In this document: in pieces, positions 23,883-33,500 of the stretch
Layout of the letters: the number at the start of each line of letters is the position of its first letter
Numbering within the stretch: position 1 is the stretch's first letter
Assembly (NCBI GenBank): GCA_003023645.1
Contig: PXYQ01000005.1
Location: 1 to 35,950 of the forward strand
Length of the DNA stretch: 35,950 nt
Reading direction: 5' to 3'
Source: Candidatus Arcticimaribacter sp.
GTDB lineage: Bacteria > Bacteroidota > Bacteroidia > Flavobacteriales > Flavobacteriaceae
Made by a program: the position numbers and the translations under genes
Notes under the pieces: generated by a model
The model's database searches: none
What the model saw: only the letters and a program-made list of their open reading frames with translations
What the model was told of the DNA's origin: nothing

Positions 23883-25943
23883 TTAGTTGATTTCAAAACC
23901 ATTGTCTATACTAGCATCTTCAGGCCCAATAACAATGAGTTTTCCTTCTTTGTTTTCAGTCATTAACAGCATTCCCTGGCTTTCAACTCCCTTAATGGTT
24001 CTTGACGCTAGGTTTGCCAATACGGTTACTTTTTTCCCAATCATTTCTTCTGGGGTATAACTCTCTGCAATACCTGATACTATGGTTCTAATTTCGAACC
24101 CGAGGTCAACTTTAAGATTAAGTAACTTTTTAGTCTTCTTTATTTTCTCCGCTTCGATTACTGTTCCCGTTCTTAAATCCATAGCATTGAATTGATCAAA
24201 ACTAATGTTTTCTTTTACGGGAGTTAGTTCAAAGTTAGCCTCTGCGTTATTCTTTTTGGTATCTTGAAGTCTCTCTAGCTGAGCTTGTATACTACTATCT
24301 TCAACTTTAGCAAAAAGCAACTCTTGACTTCCGATTACATGTCCAGCTACTAAAAGATCTTCAGTTGTTGCAACTGCATTCCATTCTGTTGGATTGGTAA
24401 TATTTAATATTGTTCGAAGTTTCTGAGCGCTATGCGGTAAAAATGGTTCTGAAACTGTTGCAAGGGTAGCTGCTATTTGTAGCGCAATATTCATGATGGT
24501 TTCGACACGAGTCGGATCTATTTTGATTATTTTCCAAGGCTCTTGATCAGCCAAATATTTATTTCCTAAACGAGCCAAATTCATTAATTCCTGACTGGCT
24601 TCTCTGAAGCGAAATCGCTCAATACTATCACCGATGATCGCCGGAAAAGCTTTCATTTTTTCTAAAGCCTCTTTATCCTCAGGAGTTTGATTTTTTCGAG
24701 CAGGAACGCTGCCGTCGTAATATTTTTGTGTGAGTACACTAACCCGATTAATGAAGTTACCGAATATAGCGACTAGTTCATTGTTGTTTCTAGCTTGAAA
24801 ATCTTTCCAAGTAAAATCGTTGTCTTTAGTTTCGGGAGCGTTTGCGGTCAGTACATAGCGCAAAACATCTTCTTGTCCTGGAAATTCTTCCAAGTATTCA
24901 TGAAGCCAGACCGCCCAGTTTTTTGAGGTGGATATTTTATTTCCTTCTAAGTTTAAGAATTCGTTAGCAGGAACATTTTCTGGCAAAATATAGTCACCCG
25001 CAGCTTTTAGGATGCAAGGAAAAATAATACAGTGGAATACGATGTTGTCTTTTCCGATGAAATGGACCAAAGAGGTTTCCTTATCTTTCCAATAGGGTTC
25101 CCAGTCTTTATTGTTTTTAGCTGCCCATTCCTTAGTCGAAGAAATATAACCAATAGGGGCATCAAACCAAACGTACAATACTTTTCCATCTGCGCCTTCA
25201 ACTGGCACAGGGATTCCCCAATCTAAATCACGGGTTACCGCTCTTGGTCGAAGTCCCTCATCAACCCACGACTTTACTTGTCCGTATACATTGGGTTTCC
25301 AGTCCTCTTTATGTCCTTCTATAACCCACTCCTTCATGAAGTCTTCATATTGGTCTAAGGGTAAAAACCAGTGCTTGGTTTCTTTTAAGATGGGTTCTGC
25401 ACCCGACAAGGTCGATTTTGGATTGATTAGTTCTGTTGCATTGAGTGAACTTCCACATTGTTCGCATTGATCTCCATATGCTTCTGTGTGGTTGCATTTT
25501 GGACAAGTTCCGGTAACAAAGCGATCGGCCAAATACTGTTTGGCTTCTGGATCGTAAAGTTGCTCAGTTACTTCTTCTACGAATTGCCCTGCTGTGTGCA
25601 TTTTTGAAAAAATATCAGATGCAGTTTCGTGGTGAATTGGAGCTGAGGTTCTTGAGTAATTGTCAAAAGAAATGCCTAGTTTATCAAAAGACTTACGAAT
25701 CATTCCGTCGTATTTGTCAATAATCTCTTTGGGACTTACGCCTTCTTTCTTGGCACGAATAGAAATAGCTACTCCATGTTCATCACTTCCACATATGAAA
25801 GCAACATCTTTCTTTTGGGCACGCAAATAACGACTGTAAATATCTGCAGGTACATAGACTCCTGCTAAGTGCCCAATGTGAATGGGGCCATTAGTGTAGG
25901 GGAGCGCAGCAGTAATTGTATATCGTTTTGCAGTAAGTGCCAT
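23883..25943 (-). CDS. metG: Methionyl-tRNA synthetase with C-terminal tRNA-binding domain
   Basis: This enzyme charges tRNA-Met. The 686-residue protein has the class I motifs HIGH (His22-His25 in PIHIGHLAG) and KISTS near 336 in place of KMSKS. A zinc knuckle [17 protein letters not shown] lies near 146-162. The anticodon-binding helical domain follows. The C-terminal EMAP/Trbp-type domain (about 575-686) begins [15 protein letters not shown] and assists dimerisation and tRNA binding. The frame is open to a GTG at 25958, but a perfect -7 box covers that position, so the ATG at 25943 ([10 protein letters not shown]) is preferred. It is followed after 11 bases by the deacetylase-like gene and is divergent from the YraN-type gene. 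Confidence 0.97.
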   Translation of the reverse strand: MALTAKRYTITAALPYTNGPIHIGHLAGVYVPADIYSRYLRAQKKDVAFICGSDEHGVAISIRAKKEGVSPKEIIDKYDGMIRKSFDKLGISFDNYSRTSAPIHHETASDIFSKMHTAGQFVEEVTEQLYDPEAKQYLADRFVTGTCPKCNHTEAYGDQCEQCGSSLNATELINPKSTLSGAEPILKETKHWFLPLDQYEDFMKEWVIEGHKEDWKPNVYGQVKSWVDEGLRPRAVTRDLDWGIPVPVEGADGKVLYVWFDAPIGYISSTKEWAAKNNKDWEPYWKDKETSLVHFIGKDNIVFHCIIFPCILKAAGDYILPENVPANEFLNLEGNKISTSKNWAVWLHEYLEEFPGQEDVLRYVLTANAPETKDNDFTWKDFQARNNNELVAIFGNFINRVSVLTQKYYDGSVPARKNQTPEDKEALEKMKAFPAIIGDSIERFRFREASQELMNLARLGNKYLADQEPWKIIKIDPTRVETIMNIALQIAATLATVSEPFLPHSAQKLRTILNITNPTEWNAVATTEDLLVAGHVIGSQELLFAKVEDSSIQAQLERLQDTKKNNAEANFELTPVKENISFDQFNAMDLRTGTVIEAEKIKKTKKLLNLKVDLGFEIRTIVSGIAESYTPEEMIGKKVTVLANLASRTIKGVESQGMLLMTENKEGKLIVIGPEDASIDNGFEIN

Positions 25944-25957
25944 AAAATAATTTTTCA

Positions 25958-25965
25958 CAAAAATA
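25958..25965 (-). promoter_or_regulatory. -7 element for metG
   Basis: The minus strand reads TATTTTTG, an exact consensus match 15-22 bases upstream of the ATG at 25943. It predicts a leader of about 8 bases and excludes the upstream GTG as a start. No clear -33 TTG was found. Confidence 0.5.
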
Positions 25966-26017
25966 AGCCTTTTTTTTAGGCGGTTTACTATTTTGGGGTC
26001 GCCAACCTAATTTTATT

Positions 26018-26377
26018 ATGAGTGAATCCTACACCTTCGGTCAAATTGCAGAACAAAGAGCCGTAACCTACCTTAAGAAGACGGGCTACGAAATCGTAGA
26101 ACAGAATTATCGATATCGAAAAGCAGAGATTGATATCATTGCTAGAAAAGACAATTTTATAATTGTAGTTGAAGTAAAAGCACGTTCCTCTTCTTATTAC
26201 GGGGCTCCTGAATCGTTTGTTAATCGAAAAAAAATTCAGTTGCTTGTCACGGCTATTGATGCCTACATTCAGAAGAATGATTTAGATGTTGAGGTGCGCT
26301 TTGATATCATCTCTTATTTGGTTGAAAACGGAAAATGGACTCGCGAGCACATTGAAAATGCTTTTTATCCATTCTAA
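26018..26377 (+). CDS. YraN-family (UPF0102) putative endonuclease
   Basis: A 119-residue protein of the YraN group, a small PD-(D/E)XK-like nuclease fold often found near DNA-processing genes. The N-terminal GQIAEQRAVTYLKKTGYEI and the core YRYRKAEIDIIARKDNFIIVVEVKAR show the Glu37, Asp39 and Glu52-x-Lys54 pattern of the nuclease active site. The Bacteroidota form often has AEIDII at this place. Biochemical function is not established for the family. It is divergent from metG with a gap of 74 bases, and its upstream region holds only an imperfect -7 box (TATTTTGG). The next gene has its own promoter. Confidence 0.9.
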   Translation: MSESYTFGQIAEQRAVTYLKKTGYEIVEQNYRYRKAEIDIIARKDNFIIVVEVKARSSSYYGAPESFVNRKKIQLLVTAIDAYIQKNDLDVEVRFDIISYLVENGKWTREHIENAFYPF

Positions 26378-26385
26378 AAAAAATG

Positions 26386-26424
26386 TTGCAAATAAAACAA
26401 CTTGTTTTTATTTTTGTATTTTTG
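26386..26424 (+). promoter_or_regulatory. Promoter with tandem -7 boxes ahead of the ACT-domain gene
   Basis: TTG at 26386-26388 is followed after 20 bases by TATTTTTG (26409-26416), directly continued by a second TATTTTTG (26417-26424). The first combination has ideal spacing. The second has no -33 partner at normal distance. The leader to the ATG at 26449 is about 20-26 bases and ends in AAGG. Confidence 0.65.
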
Positions 26425-26448
26425 ATTTGAATCTAACAAAATACAAGG

Positions 26449-27108
26449 ATGAAAACCATAGCATCTGTAGTTGAGAACTACATTAAAACCAAGCCTTTCT
26501 TGTCAACAGCCTTATCGCAAGGGATTATTAATCTTACTTCATTGTCCCGTCAAATTCAACCCGAAATTGAACTCGCTCTTCAAAAAGAGGCGCGCAGTGG
26601 AGCGATAGTAATGGCATTGAAACGAATTTCTGACAACATGGAGTTTTTGTCTACTCACAAGATTGTAAAGGTTTTAAAAGGGATAGGCGATATAACGGTT
26701 CGTTCTTCCTTGGTAGATTACAGCTTTAAGATTTCGGAAACGTTACTCAGCGCTCAGGCGTCATTTTTGGCTCAAGTCAACGACAACAAAGAAGCTTTTT
26801 ACACTTCATCAAGAGGTGTTTCTGAATCCAATATCGTCATCAGTAGTACAATGAAACACTTGGTGTCGATTTATTTTGAAAATGAAGTATTGCTTGAGAA
26901 ATCGGAAAATCTATCGTCGGTGACCATTAAACTTCCGACAGAAAATGTTGATATTCCAGGGATTTATTATTTCATTTTTCAACGACTATCTTGGGAAGGG
27001 GTCAATATTCGACAGGTAATATCAACTTCAAACGAATTCACTATCCTTGTTGACGAGGATTCTGTGAATACAGCTTTTAAAGTAATCAAAGACTTAAAAT
27101 CACTCTAA
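26449..27108 (+). CDS. Uncharacterised protein with C-terminal ACT-like domain
   Basis: A 219-residue cytoplasmic protein. The C-terminal part (about 155-219: VTIKLPTENVDIPGIYYFIF, RLSWEGVNIRQVIST, EFTILVDEDSVNTAFKVI) has the beta-alpha-beta-beta-alpha-beta pattern of an ACT amino-acid-binding domain, with the DIPGIYY turn at the usual ligand position. Some annotation pipelines call such proteins aspartate kinase because of this domain, but no kinase domain is present. The N-terminal part (VVENYIKTKPFLSTALSQGI, INLTSLSRQIQPEIELAL) looks like a helix-turn-helix unit, so a small amino-acid-responsive regulator is possible. That is inference. It has a clear promoter and is convergent with mfd, overlapping its last bases. 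Confidence 0.75.
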   Translation: MKTIASVVENYIKTKPFLSTALSQGIINLTSLSRQIQPEIELALQKEARSGAIVMALKRISDNMEFLSTHKIVKVLKGIGDITVRSSLVDYSFKISETLLSAQASFLAQVNDNKEAFYTSSRGVSESNIVISSTMKHLVSIYFENEVLLEKSENLSSVTIKLPTENVDIPGIYYFIFQRLSWEGVNIRQVISTSNEFTILVDEDSVNTAFKVIKDLKSL

Positions 27109-30100
27109 ATCGGGAAGCACTTGAAGTGCTTGTTGTACACTGTAGATATCTTTAAATGCAAGTCGTAAACGCAAACCGGCTTTTGTTTGTTTCTCTTTCA
27201 TGTTTACTTGGTCAGCATGTTGTTGTACCCAAACTAGGAGTGCATGGAAACGTTCGCTTTGATAAAAAGGACTTTCTTGATCCGCAATAAAATACCCAAT
27301 GCATTGGTTTTTTTTAAGGAGTAAACGGTCGATTCCGAGATGTGCAGCTTTCCATTTCAAACGAACACTATCCAAAAGAGCTTCAGCTTCAAGTGGCAGT
27401 GGTCCAAAACGATCTTCAATTTCTTTTTGATACTGAACCAAGTCGGCTTCTACTTTTAAAGTTGTTAAGCGGTTGTATAGGGTCAACCGCTCACTTACAA
27501 TATTGATATAGTCATCAGGAAAAAGAACCTCTAAGTCTGTATCGATTTGAATTTCTTTAACAAAGGCTTTAGGTGCTTCTTCTTTGTCGCTATACAACGA
27601 TTTGAATTCATTTTCTTTCAACTCCTCGATCGCCTCTTTTAGTATCTTCTGATAGGTTTCGAAACCAATGTCGTTGATGAAACCACTTTGTTCTCCTCCC
27701 AAAAGATCACCTGCACCTCTAATTTCAAGATCTTTCATTGCAATTTGAATTCCAGATCCCAGTGCAGCAAATTGCTCGATGGCCTGAATTCTTTTTTGTG
27801 CATCACTGGACATAGCGCTATCAGGAGGTGTAATGAAATAGCAAAAGGCTTTTTTATTGCTTCGTCCTACACGGCCTCGCATTTGATGCAGATCACTCAG
27901 CCCGAAATTTTGCGCATTGTTAATGAAAATTGTGTTGGCATTGGGAACGTCCAAACCGTTTTCGATAATAGTAGTAGCAACCAAGATATCATAACTTCCA
28001 TCCATGAATTGGAGTAGGTTGTCTTCAAGTTTTTTTCCATCCAATTGACCGTGTCCAACCCGAATACGGGCATCAGGAACAAGACGTTGCAACATTCCAG
28101 CAACTTCCTTTATGTTTTCCACGCGGTTATGAATAAAGAATACTTGCCCTCCACGTTGTATTTCATAGGAAATACTGTCCCGAATAAGTTCTTCGTCAAA
28201 GCGGACAACTTCGCTTTCAATAGGGTATCGGTTTGGGGGTGCAGTAGCAATGACAGACATGTCTCGAGCTGCCATTAAACTGAATTGAAGCGTTCGCGGA
28301 ATTGGAGTGGCTGTTAGCGTTAAAACGTCAACATTGGTTTTAAGTGCCCGAAGTTTTTCTTTTACAGCAACACCAAATTTTTGTTCTTCGTCAACAATTA
28401 AAAGACCAAGATCTTTAAATTCCACACTCTTACCAACCAATTGATGTGTTCCAATGAGGATATCAATTTTACCCGTTTTGAGGTCTTCAATGATTTGTTT
28501 CTTATCTTTTGTAGAGCGGAAACGATTCAAGTAATCTACTCGAACTGGGAGGTCATCTAAGCGTTTAGAGAAATTTTTAAAATGCTGAAAAGCCAGAATG
28601 GTTGTGGGTACAAGAACCGCAACTTGTTTGCTGTTGTCTACAGCCTTAAAAGCGGCACGGATTGCAACTTCTGTTTTTCCAAAACCTACATCACCACAAA
28701 CTAGGCGATCCATGGGCTGCTCGCTTTCCATGTCTTTTTTCACATCAGCAGTTGCTGAGCTTTGGTCTGGAGTATCTTCAAAAATAAAAGAAGCCTCTAA
28801 TTCGTGTTGCAGGTAACTGTCAGGATCACAAGCGTATCCTATTTTCTGCCGCCGTTTGGCGTAGAGTTCGATTAGGTTAAAAGCGATTTGTTTTACCCGA
28901 GTCTTTGTTTTTTGTTTTAAACTTTTCCAGGTAGAAGAACCTAGTTTATATACTTTAGGAACCTTCCCATCTTTTCCGTTAAAACGTGAAATTTTATGAA
29001 GCGAGTGGATGCTCAAGTACAGAATATCGCGATCGGCATATACCAATTTGATAGCCTCTTGTTGGTTGCCTTCAACATCAATTTTTTGAAGCCCACCAAA
29101 GGTTCCAATCCCATGATCAATGTGGGTTACATAATCCCCAACTTCCAAATGGGTCAGCTCCTTCAGCGTAAGGGCTTCTTTTTTGGCTTTTGTTGTTTTA
29201 AGTTGGTATTTGTGGTAGCGCTCAAAAATCTGATGATCTGTAAAACAAGCAATCTTTGCATCGACATCTTCAAAACCTTCGAAAAGAGGGTTTACAAGAG
29301 TTTTGTAATGAACTGTTTCTTCTCCTTCTTCAAAAATATCTTTGAAGCGTTGGGCTTGTTGTTCGCTTGCACAGCAAATGAAGTTTTGATATCCTTTTTG
29401 GTGATTATCGTTGAGGTATACAATCAACCGATTAAACTGTCGGTTGAATGCTGGTTGTGGGCTTTGTTTGAAGAAGTGATTTTCTTGTGTATTTAAAGCC
29501 GCACTTTTGGTTAAACTCACCAGGCTGAGCATGGAGGTAGTTTGTATGAAGTTTTCCTTTGAAGTGAATAAGACATTTGGAGCCAAATGTTTTGTTTCGG
29601 TGTCCAAAGCAGTATAACTAGATAAGGCTTCCTCGTAAAAATGTGCTAAGCGAGCACTTATAAAATCAAAGTTCTGAGTGATTAAAACACCCTTAGGCGC
29701 AATCACTTCAATGATGCTTTTTCGCTTTGCTTTTGTAAAGCCCTCTGAAGTGTTTGGGAGTAATTTTATTTTATTGAGTGTGCTGATCGATAGTTGAGTG
29801 GCGACGTCAAAACTGCGAAGACTTTCGACTTGATCGTCATAAAACTCGATCCGATAGGGGTGCTGATTTGAAAAGGAAAAAACATCAATAATTCCGCCTC
29901 GAACTGAAAACTCCCCGGGTTGGGTTACAAAATCGACACGATTAAAGCGATATTCGAAGAGCATTTCATTGACAAAATCAAGAGAAAGGCGACTGTCCTT
30001 TATGACTTCAAGCGTATTCTTTTTTAGCGTAGCATGAGACACCACTTTTTCGAAAATGGCCTGTGGATAACTGACAATTAGTTTTGGTTTTTTGGAGCTG

Positions 30101-30460
30101 CCTAGTTTGGTTAAAACTTCGGATCGCAACAATACATTTGCATTATCTGTGGTTTCGGTTTGATAAGGCTTTCGGTAACTCGAAGGGAAGAAAAGAACAT
30201 TGTCTTCACCTAAAATACGTTCAAAATCATTGAGCTGATACGCGGCTTTTTCTCTATCCTCGCAGAGGAACAACATCGTTTTTCCAACGGTTTTGAAGCT
30301 GTTGGCTATGATAAAGCTGATTCCAGAACCTACACTGCCTTTTAAATATAGACATGCATTATCCCGTAAAAGCTGTTCTTCTAGTGCTTTTTGATTTTGA
30401 GTATTCGAAAAGGAAGTAATGAGAGACTCGATCCCTATTTTTTTTCAAAGATAAGTTCAT
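27100..30460 (-). CDS. mfd: Transcription-repair coupling factor, with 5' frameshift
   Basis: Mfd removes stalled RNA polymerase and recruits nucleotide excision repair. Downstream of the shift the frame encodes an N-terminal UvrB-like module, the RNA-polymerase-interacting CarD-like domain ([17 protein letters not shown]), and the RecG-like translocase with Walker [10 protein letters not shown], Walker [17 protein letters not shown] and [14 protein letters not shown], ending in the TRCF C-terminal domain. The uninterrupted frame has its first ATG only at 30276, giving 1058 residues. Upstream of it the same frame still encodes family-like sequence ([19 protein letters not shown]) but offers no start codon and meets TGA. 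An ATG at 30460 with an AGAGG site begins MNLSL and joins this frame if one A is removed from an eight-A run; the result is 1119 residues, normal for Bacteroidota. This is either a sequence error or slippage. Confidence 0.9.
30438..30445 (-). other. A8 homopolymer that breaks the mfd frame
   Basis: The minus strand has eight A after codon 5 of mfd (ATG AAC TTA TCT TTG, then the run, then TAGGG). With eight A the ATG frame ends after 33 codons; with seven A it enters the long mfd frame. Runs of this length are known slippage sites for RNA polymerase and DNA polymerase and are also prone to sequencing errors. Confidence 0.8.
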
Positions 30461-30561
30461 TTTTCCTCTTTTCAATTCATATCAAAAGATTTTGAACCTT
30501 TTATTAAACTTTATTTTTAGCTCGGTTTTTACATGGTTGATAACTCCGCATAAAACCTTTT

Positions 30562-30590
30562 TTGTTCCCGGTTTGAATTTGTTATTTTCG
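30562..30590 (+). promoter_or_regulatory. Probable promoter of dnaE
   Basis: TTG at 30562-30564, 18 bases, then TATTTTCG at 30583-30590, which differs from TAnnTTTG at one position. The dnaE ATG is at 30596, five bases past the box, so the transcript would be leaderless or nearly so. Confidence 0.45.
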
Positions 30591-30595
30591 TTCCT

Positions 30596-33500
30596 ATGTA
30601 TATCATCTTCGACACCGAGACTACCGGACTTCCAAAGCGCTGGAAAGCACCACTAACTGATTCTGAGAACTGGCCGAGATGTATCCAAATCGCTTGGCAA
30701 GTTCATGCCGATAGTGGCGAACTGCTGTCCCATGAAGATTATTTGATTCAACCCGACGGTTATACGGTTCCATATGATGCTGAGCAAATTCATGGAATTT
30801 CTACAGCTCTTGCCGAACAGCAAGGACGACCGCTTGCTGAAGTGCTTGCTCTTTTTTCTGCAGCTCTGGAGCAAGCTGATTATGTGGGAGGGCACAACGT
30901 TACTTTCGATCTGAATATTATGGGAGCCGAGTTTTTACGCTTGGGTGATCATAATCCGCTAGAACAAGCACAGGTGATTGATACCTGTACTGAAGAAACT
31001 GCACAACTATGCCAATTACCCGGAGGAAGAGGAGGTAAGTTTAAATTACCAACCCTGACGGAGTTATACATACATTTATTTGGTACAGGTTTTGGAGAAG
31101 CTCATAATGCTACTGCAGATGTAGAAGCAACGACCCGTTGTTTTTTAGAATTACTTAGAAAAGGACAGCTACATCCTCCCGTATTGGAAGGTAAAAGCGA
31201 ACAGCTTCGAGTGCTTCAAGAAGCTCAAACGAGTACGATTGAAGGGATTGGTCTCAAGCATGTGAATTTAAAAAAGGCTTCACAAAAACTAGTTCAAAAG
31301 CAAGAGTCAGAACCGATAAAACCTATTTCCACAAGCCTTTCTGCTGAACTTGACGCTGCGCCCTTTGTGCATCTGCATAACCATTCGCAATTTTCGGTAC
31401 TTCAGGCGACATCAAAAATGAGTCAAATGGTTTCTGTTGCTGCAGAAAATCAGATGCCAGCTATCGCAATTACGGACCACGCCAATTTGATGGGTGCTTT
31501 TCATTTCATTAAAGCGGTAGGAAATCACAATAAAGATGCAGTAGAAGAAGCACAAATAAAGCCTATTGTTGGCTGTGAATTTTATGTTTGCGAAGATCAC
31601 AAGGACAAAACTAGAAGAGACGATGGTTATCAAGTTGTCTTTTTGGCTAAGAATAAAAAAGGATATCACAACCTAGCCAAGATGAGCTCCATTGCTTATG
31701 TTGAAGGCTTTTACTATGTCCCGAGAATTGATCGTGCGGTTGTAGAAATGTATAAAGATGACCTGATTGTTCTGACAGGGAACCTCTATGGCGAGGTGCC
31801 GTCTAAAATATTAAACCTGGGTAACCGTCAGGCAGAGGAGGCTCTTCAGTGGTGGCACGACATGTTTGGAGCGGATCTCTATGTAGAGCTTATGCGACAT
31901 GGTCAGGAAGATGAAAAGCGAGTGAACGAAGTGCTTATTCCTTTAGCAAAGCAATATAAAATCCCTTTGATTGCATCGAACAACACCTATTATGCAACCA
32001 AAGAAGAAGCCAACGCACACGATATTTTACTTTGCCTAAAAGAAGGCGAAAAACAAGCGACACCTATTGGTCGTGGTCGTGGTTTTCGTTTTGGGTTTCC
32101 AAATCAAGAATATTACATTAAGTCGACTGAGGAGATGAAAACCTTGTTTAAGGATTTGCCTGAGGCGATTTTGAATATAGAAGCATTAATCGATAAAATA
32201 GAATCTTTTGAGTTGGCCAGAGAAGTGCTGCTTCCAAAGTTTGGTATTCCAGAAGAATACCTAGTTTCTGATGATCCTGACGGAAAATTAGGAGAAAACA
32301 ATTTCCTCCGATACTTAACGTACGAAGGAGCCAAAAAACGATACGGTACATTAACCGATGAAATCAAAGAGCGAATCGATTTTGAGTTGAGTGTAATTGC
32401 TAATACCGGTTATCCAGGATATTTCTTGATCGTTCAAGATCTAATTGCTGCTGCTCGTGAGATGGGTGTTTCGGTGGGCCCAGGAAGGGGTTCAGCTGCG
32501 GGTTCTGTGGTTGCCTATTGTTTAAAAATAACCAACATCGATCCGATTAAGTACAACTTGCTTTTTGAGCGTTTCTTGAATCCGGATCGTGTGAGTATGC
32601 CCGATATTGATATTGACTTTGACGATGAGGGTCGGGGTAAGGTGATGGACTATGTGATTGATAAGTACGGATCGAATCAGGTGGCTCAAATCATAACCTA
32701 CGGAACCATGGCAGCGAAGTCTTCGATTCGAGATACCGCTCGAGTTTTGGATTTGGCATTGAATGAAGCCGATCGGATTTCAAAATTATTACCCAACATT
32801 AAGTTATCCAAGATTTTTGGACTCCCAGAAAAAGAGCTAAAAAAATTACTGCGAGCAGATGAGTTCATTAAAGTAAAAGAGTTTTTGGCACTCGCCGAAG
32901 AGTCCAGTTTGTCTGGCGAAACCATTCAGCAAGCTAAAGTTTTGGAGGGCTCACTTCGGAATACAGGAACCCATGCTTGTGGGGTGATCATTACTCCAGA
33001 TGACATCACCAAATTCGTTCCGGTGGCTACTGCAAAAGATTCTGACTTATTTGTAACGCAGTTTGACAATTCAGTAGTTGAAGATGCTGGCCTGTTGAAA
33101 ATGGATTTCTTGGGATTAAAGACATTAACTCTAATTAAGGATACGGTCAATTTGGTGCAATACAAGCACAACATCACGCTGGATCCAGATACTTTTCCTT
33201 TAGATGATGTAAAAACCTATGAGCTTTTTCAACGTGGCGATACGGTTGGAATTTTTCAATATGAATCTGCTGGGATGCAGAAATATTTGAAAGACTTAAA
33301 ACCCACAGTCTTTGCCGATCTCATTGCGATGAATGCCTTGTATCGACCGGGGCCTTTGGAATATATTCCGAGTTTTGTTGATCGTAAAAACGGAAAAGAA
33401 GAAATCTCCTATGACTTAGACGATATGGAAGAGTACCTCCAAGAAACCTATGGAATTACAGTATACCAAGAGCAGGTGATGTTACTTTCACAGAAACTTG

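Noticed and set aside
25944-25958. GTG start for metG
   Set aside because: It coincides with the -7 promoter box, and MALTAKRY from 25943 is the typical start.
28996-29496. 166-codon plus-strand ORF
   Set aside because: It lies entirely antisense to conserved mfd sequence with no promoter or start context.
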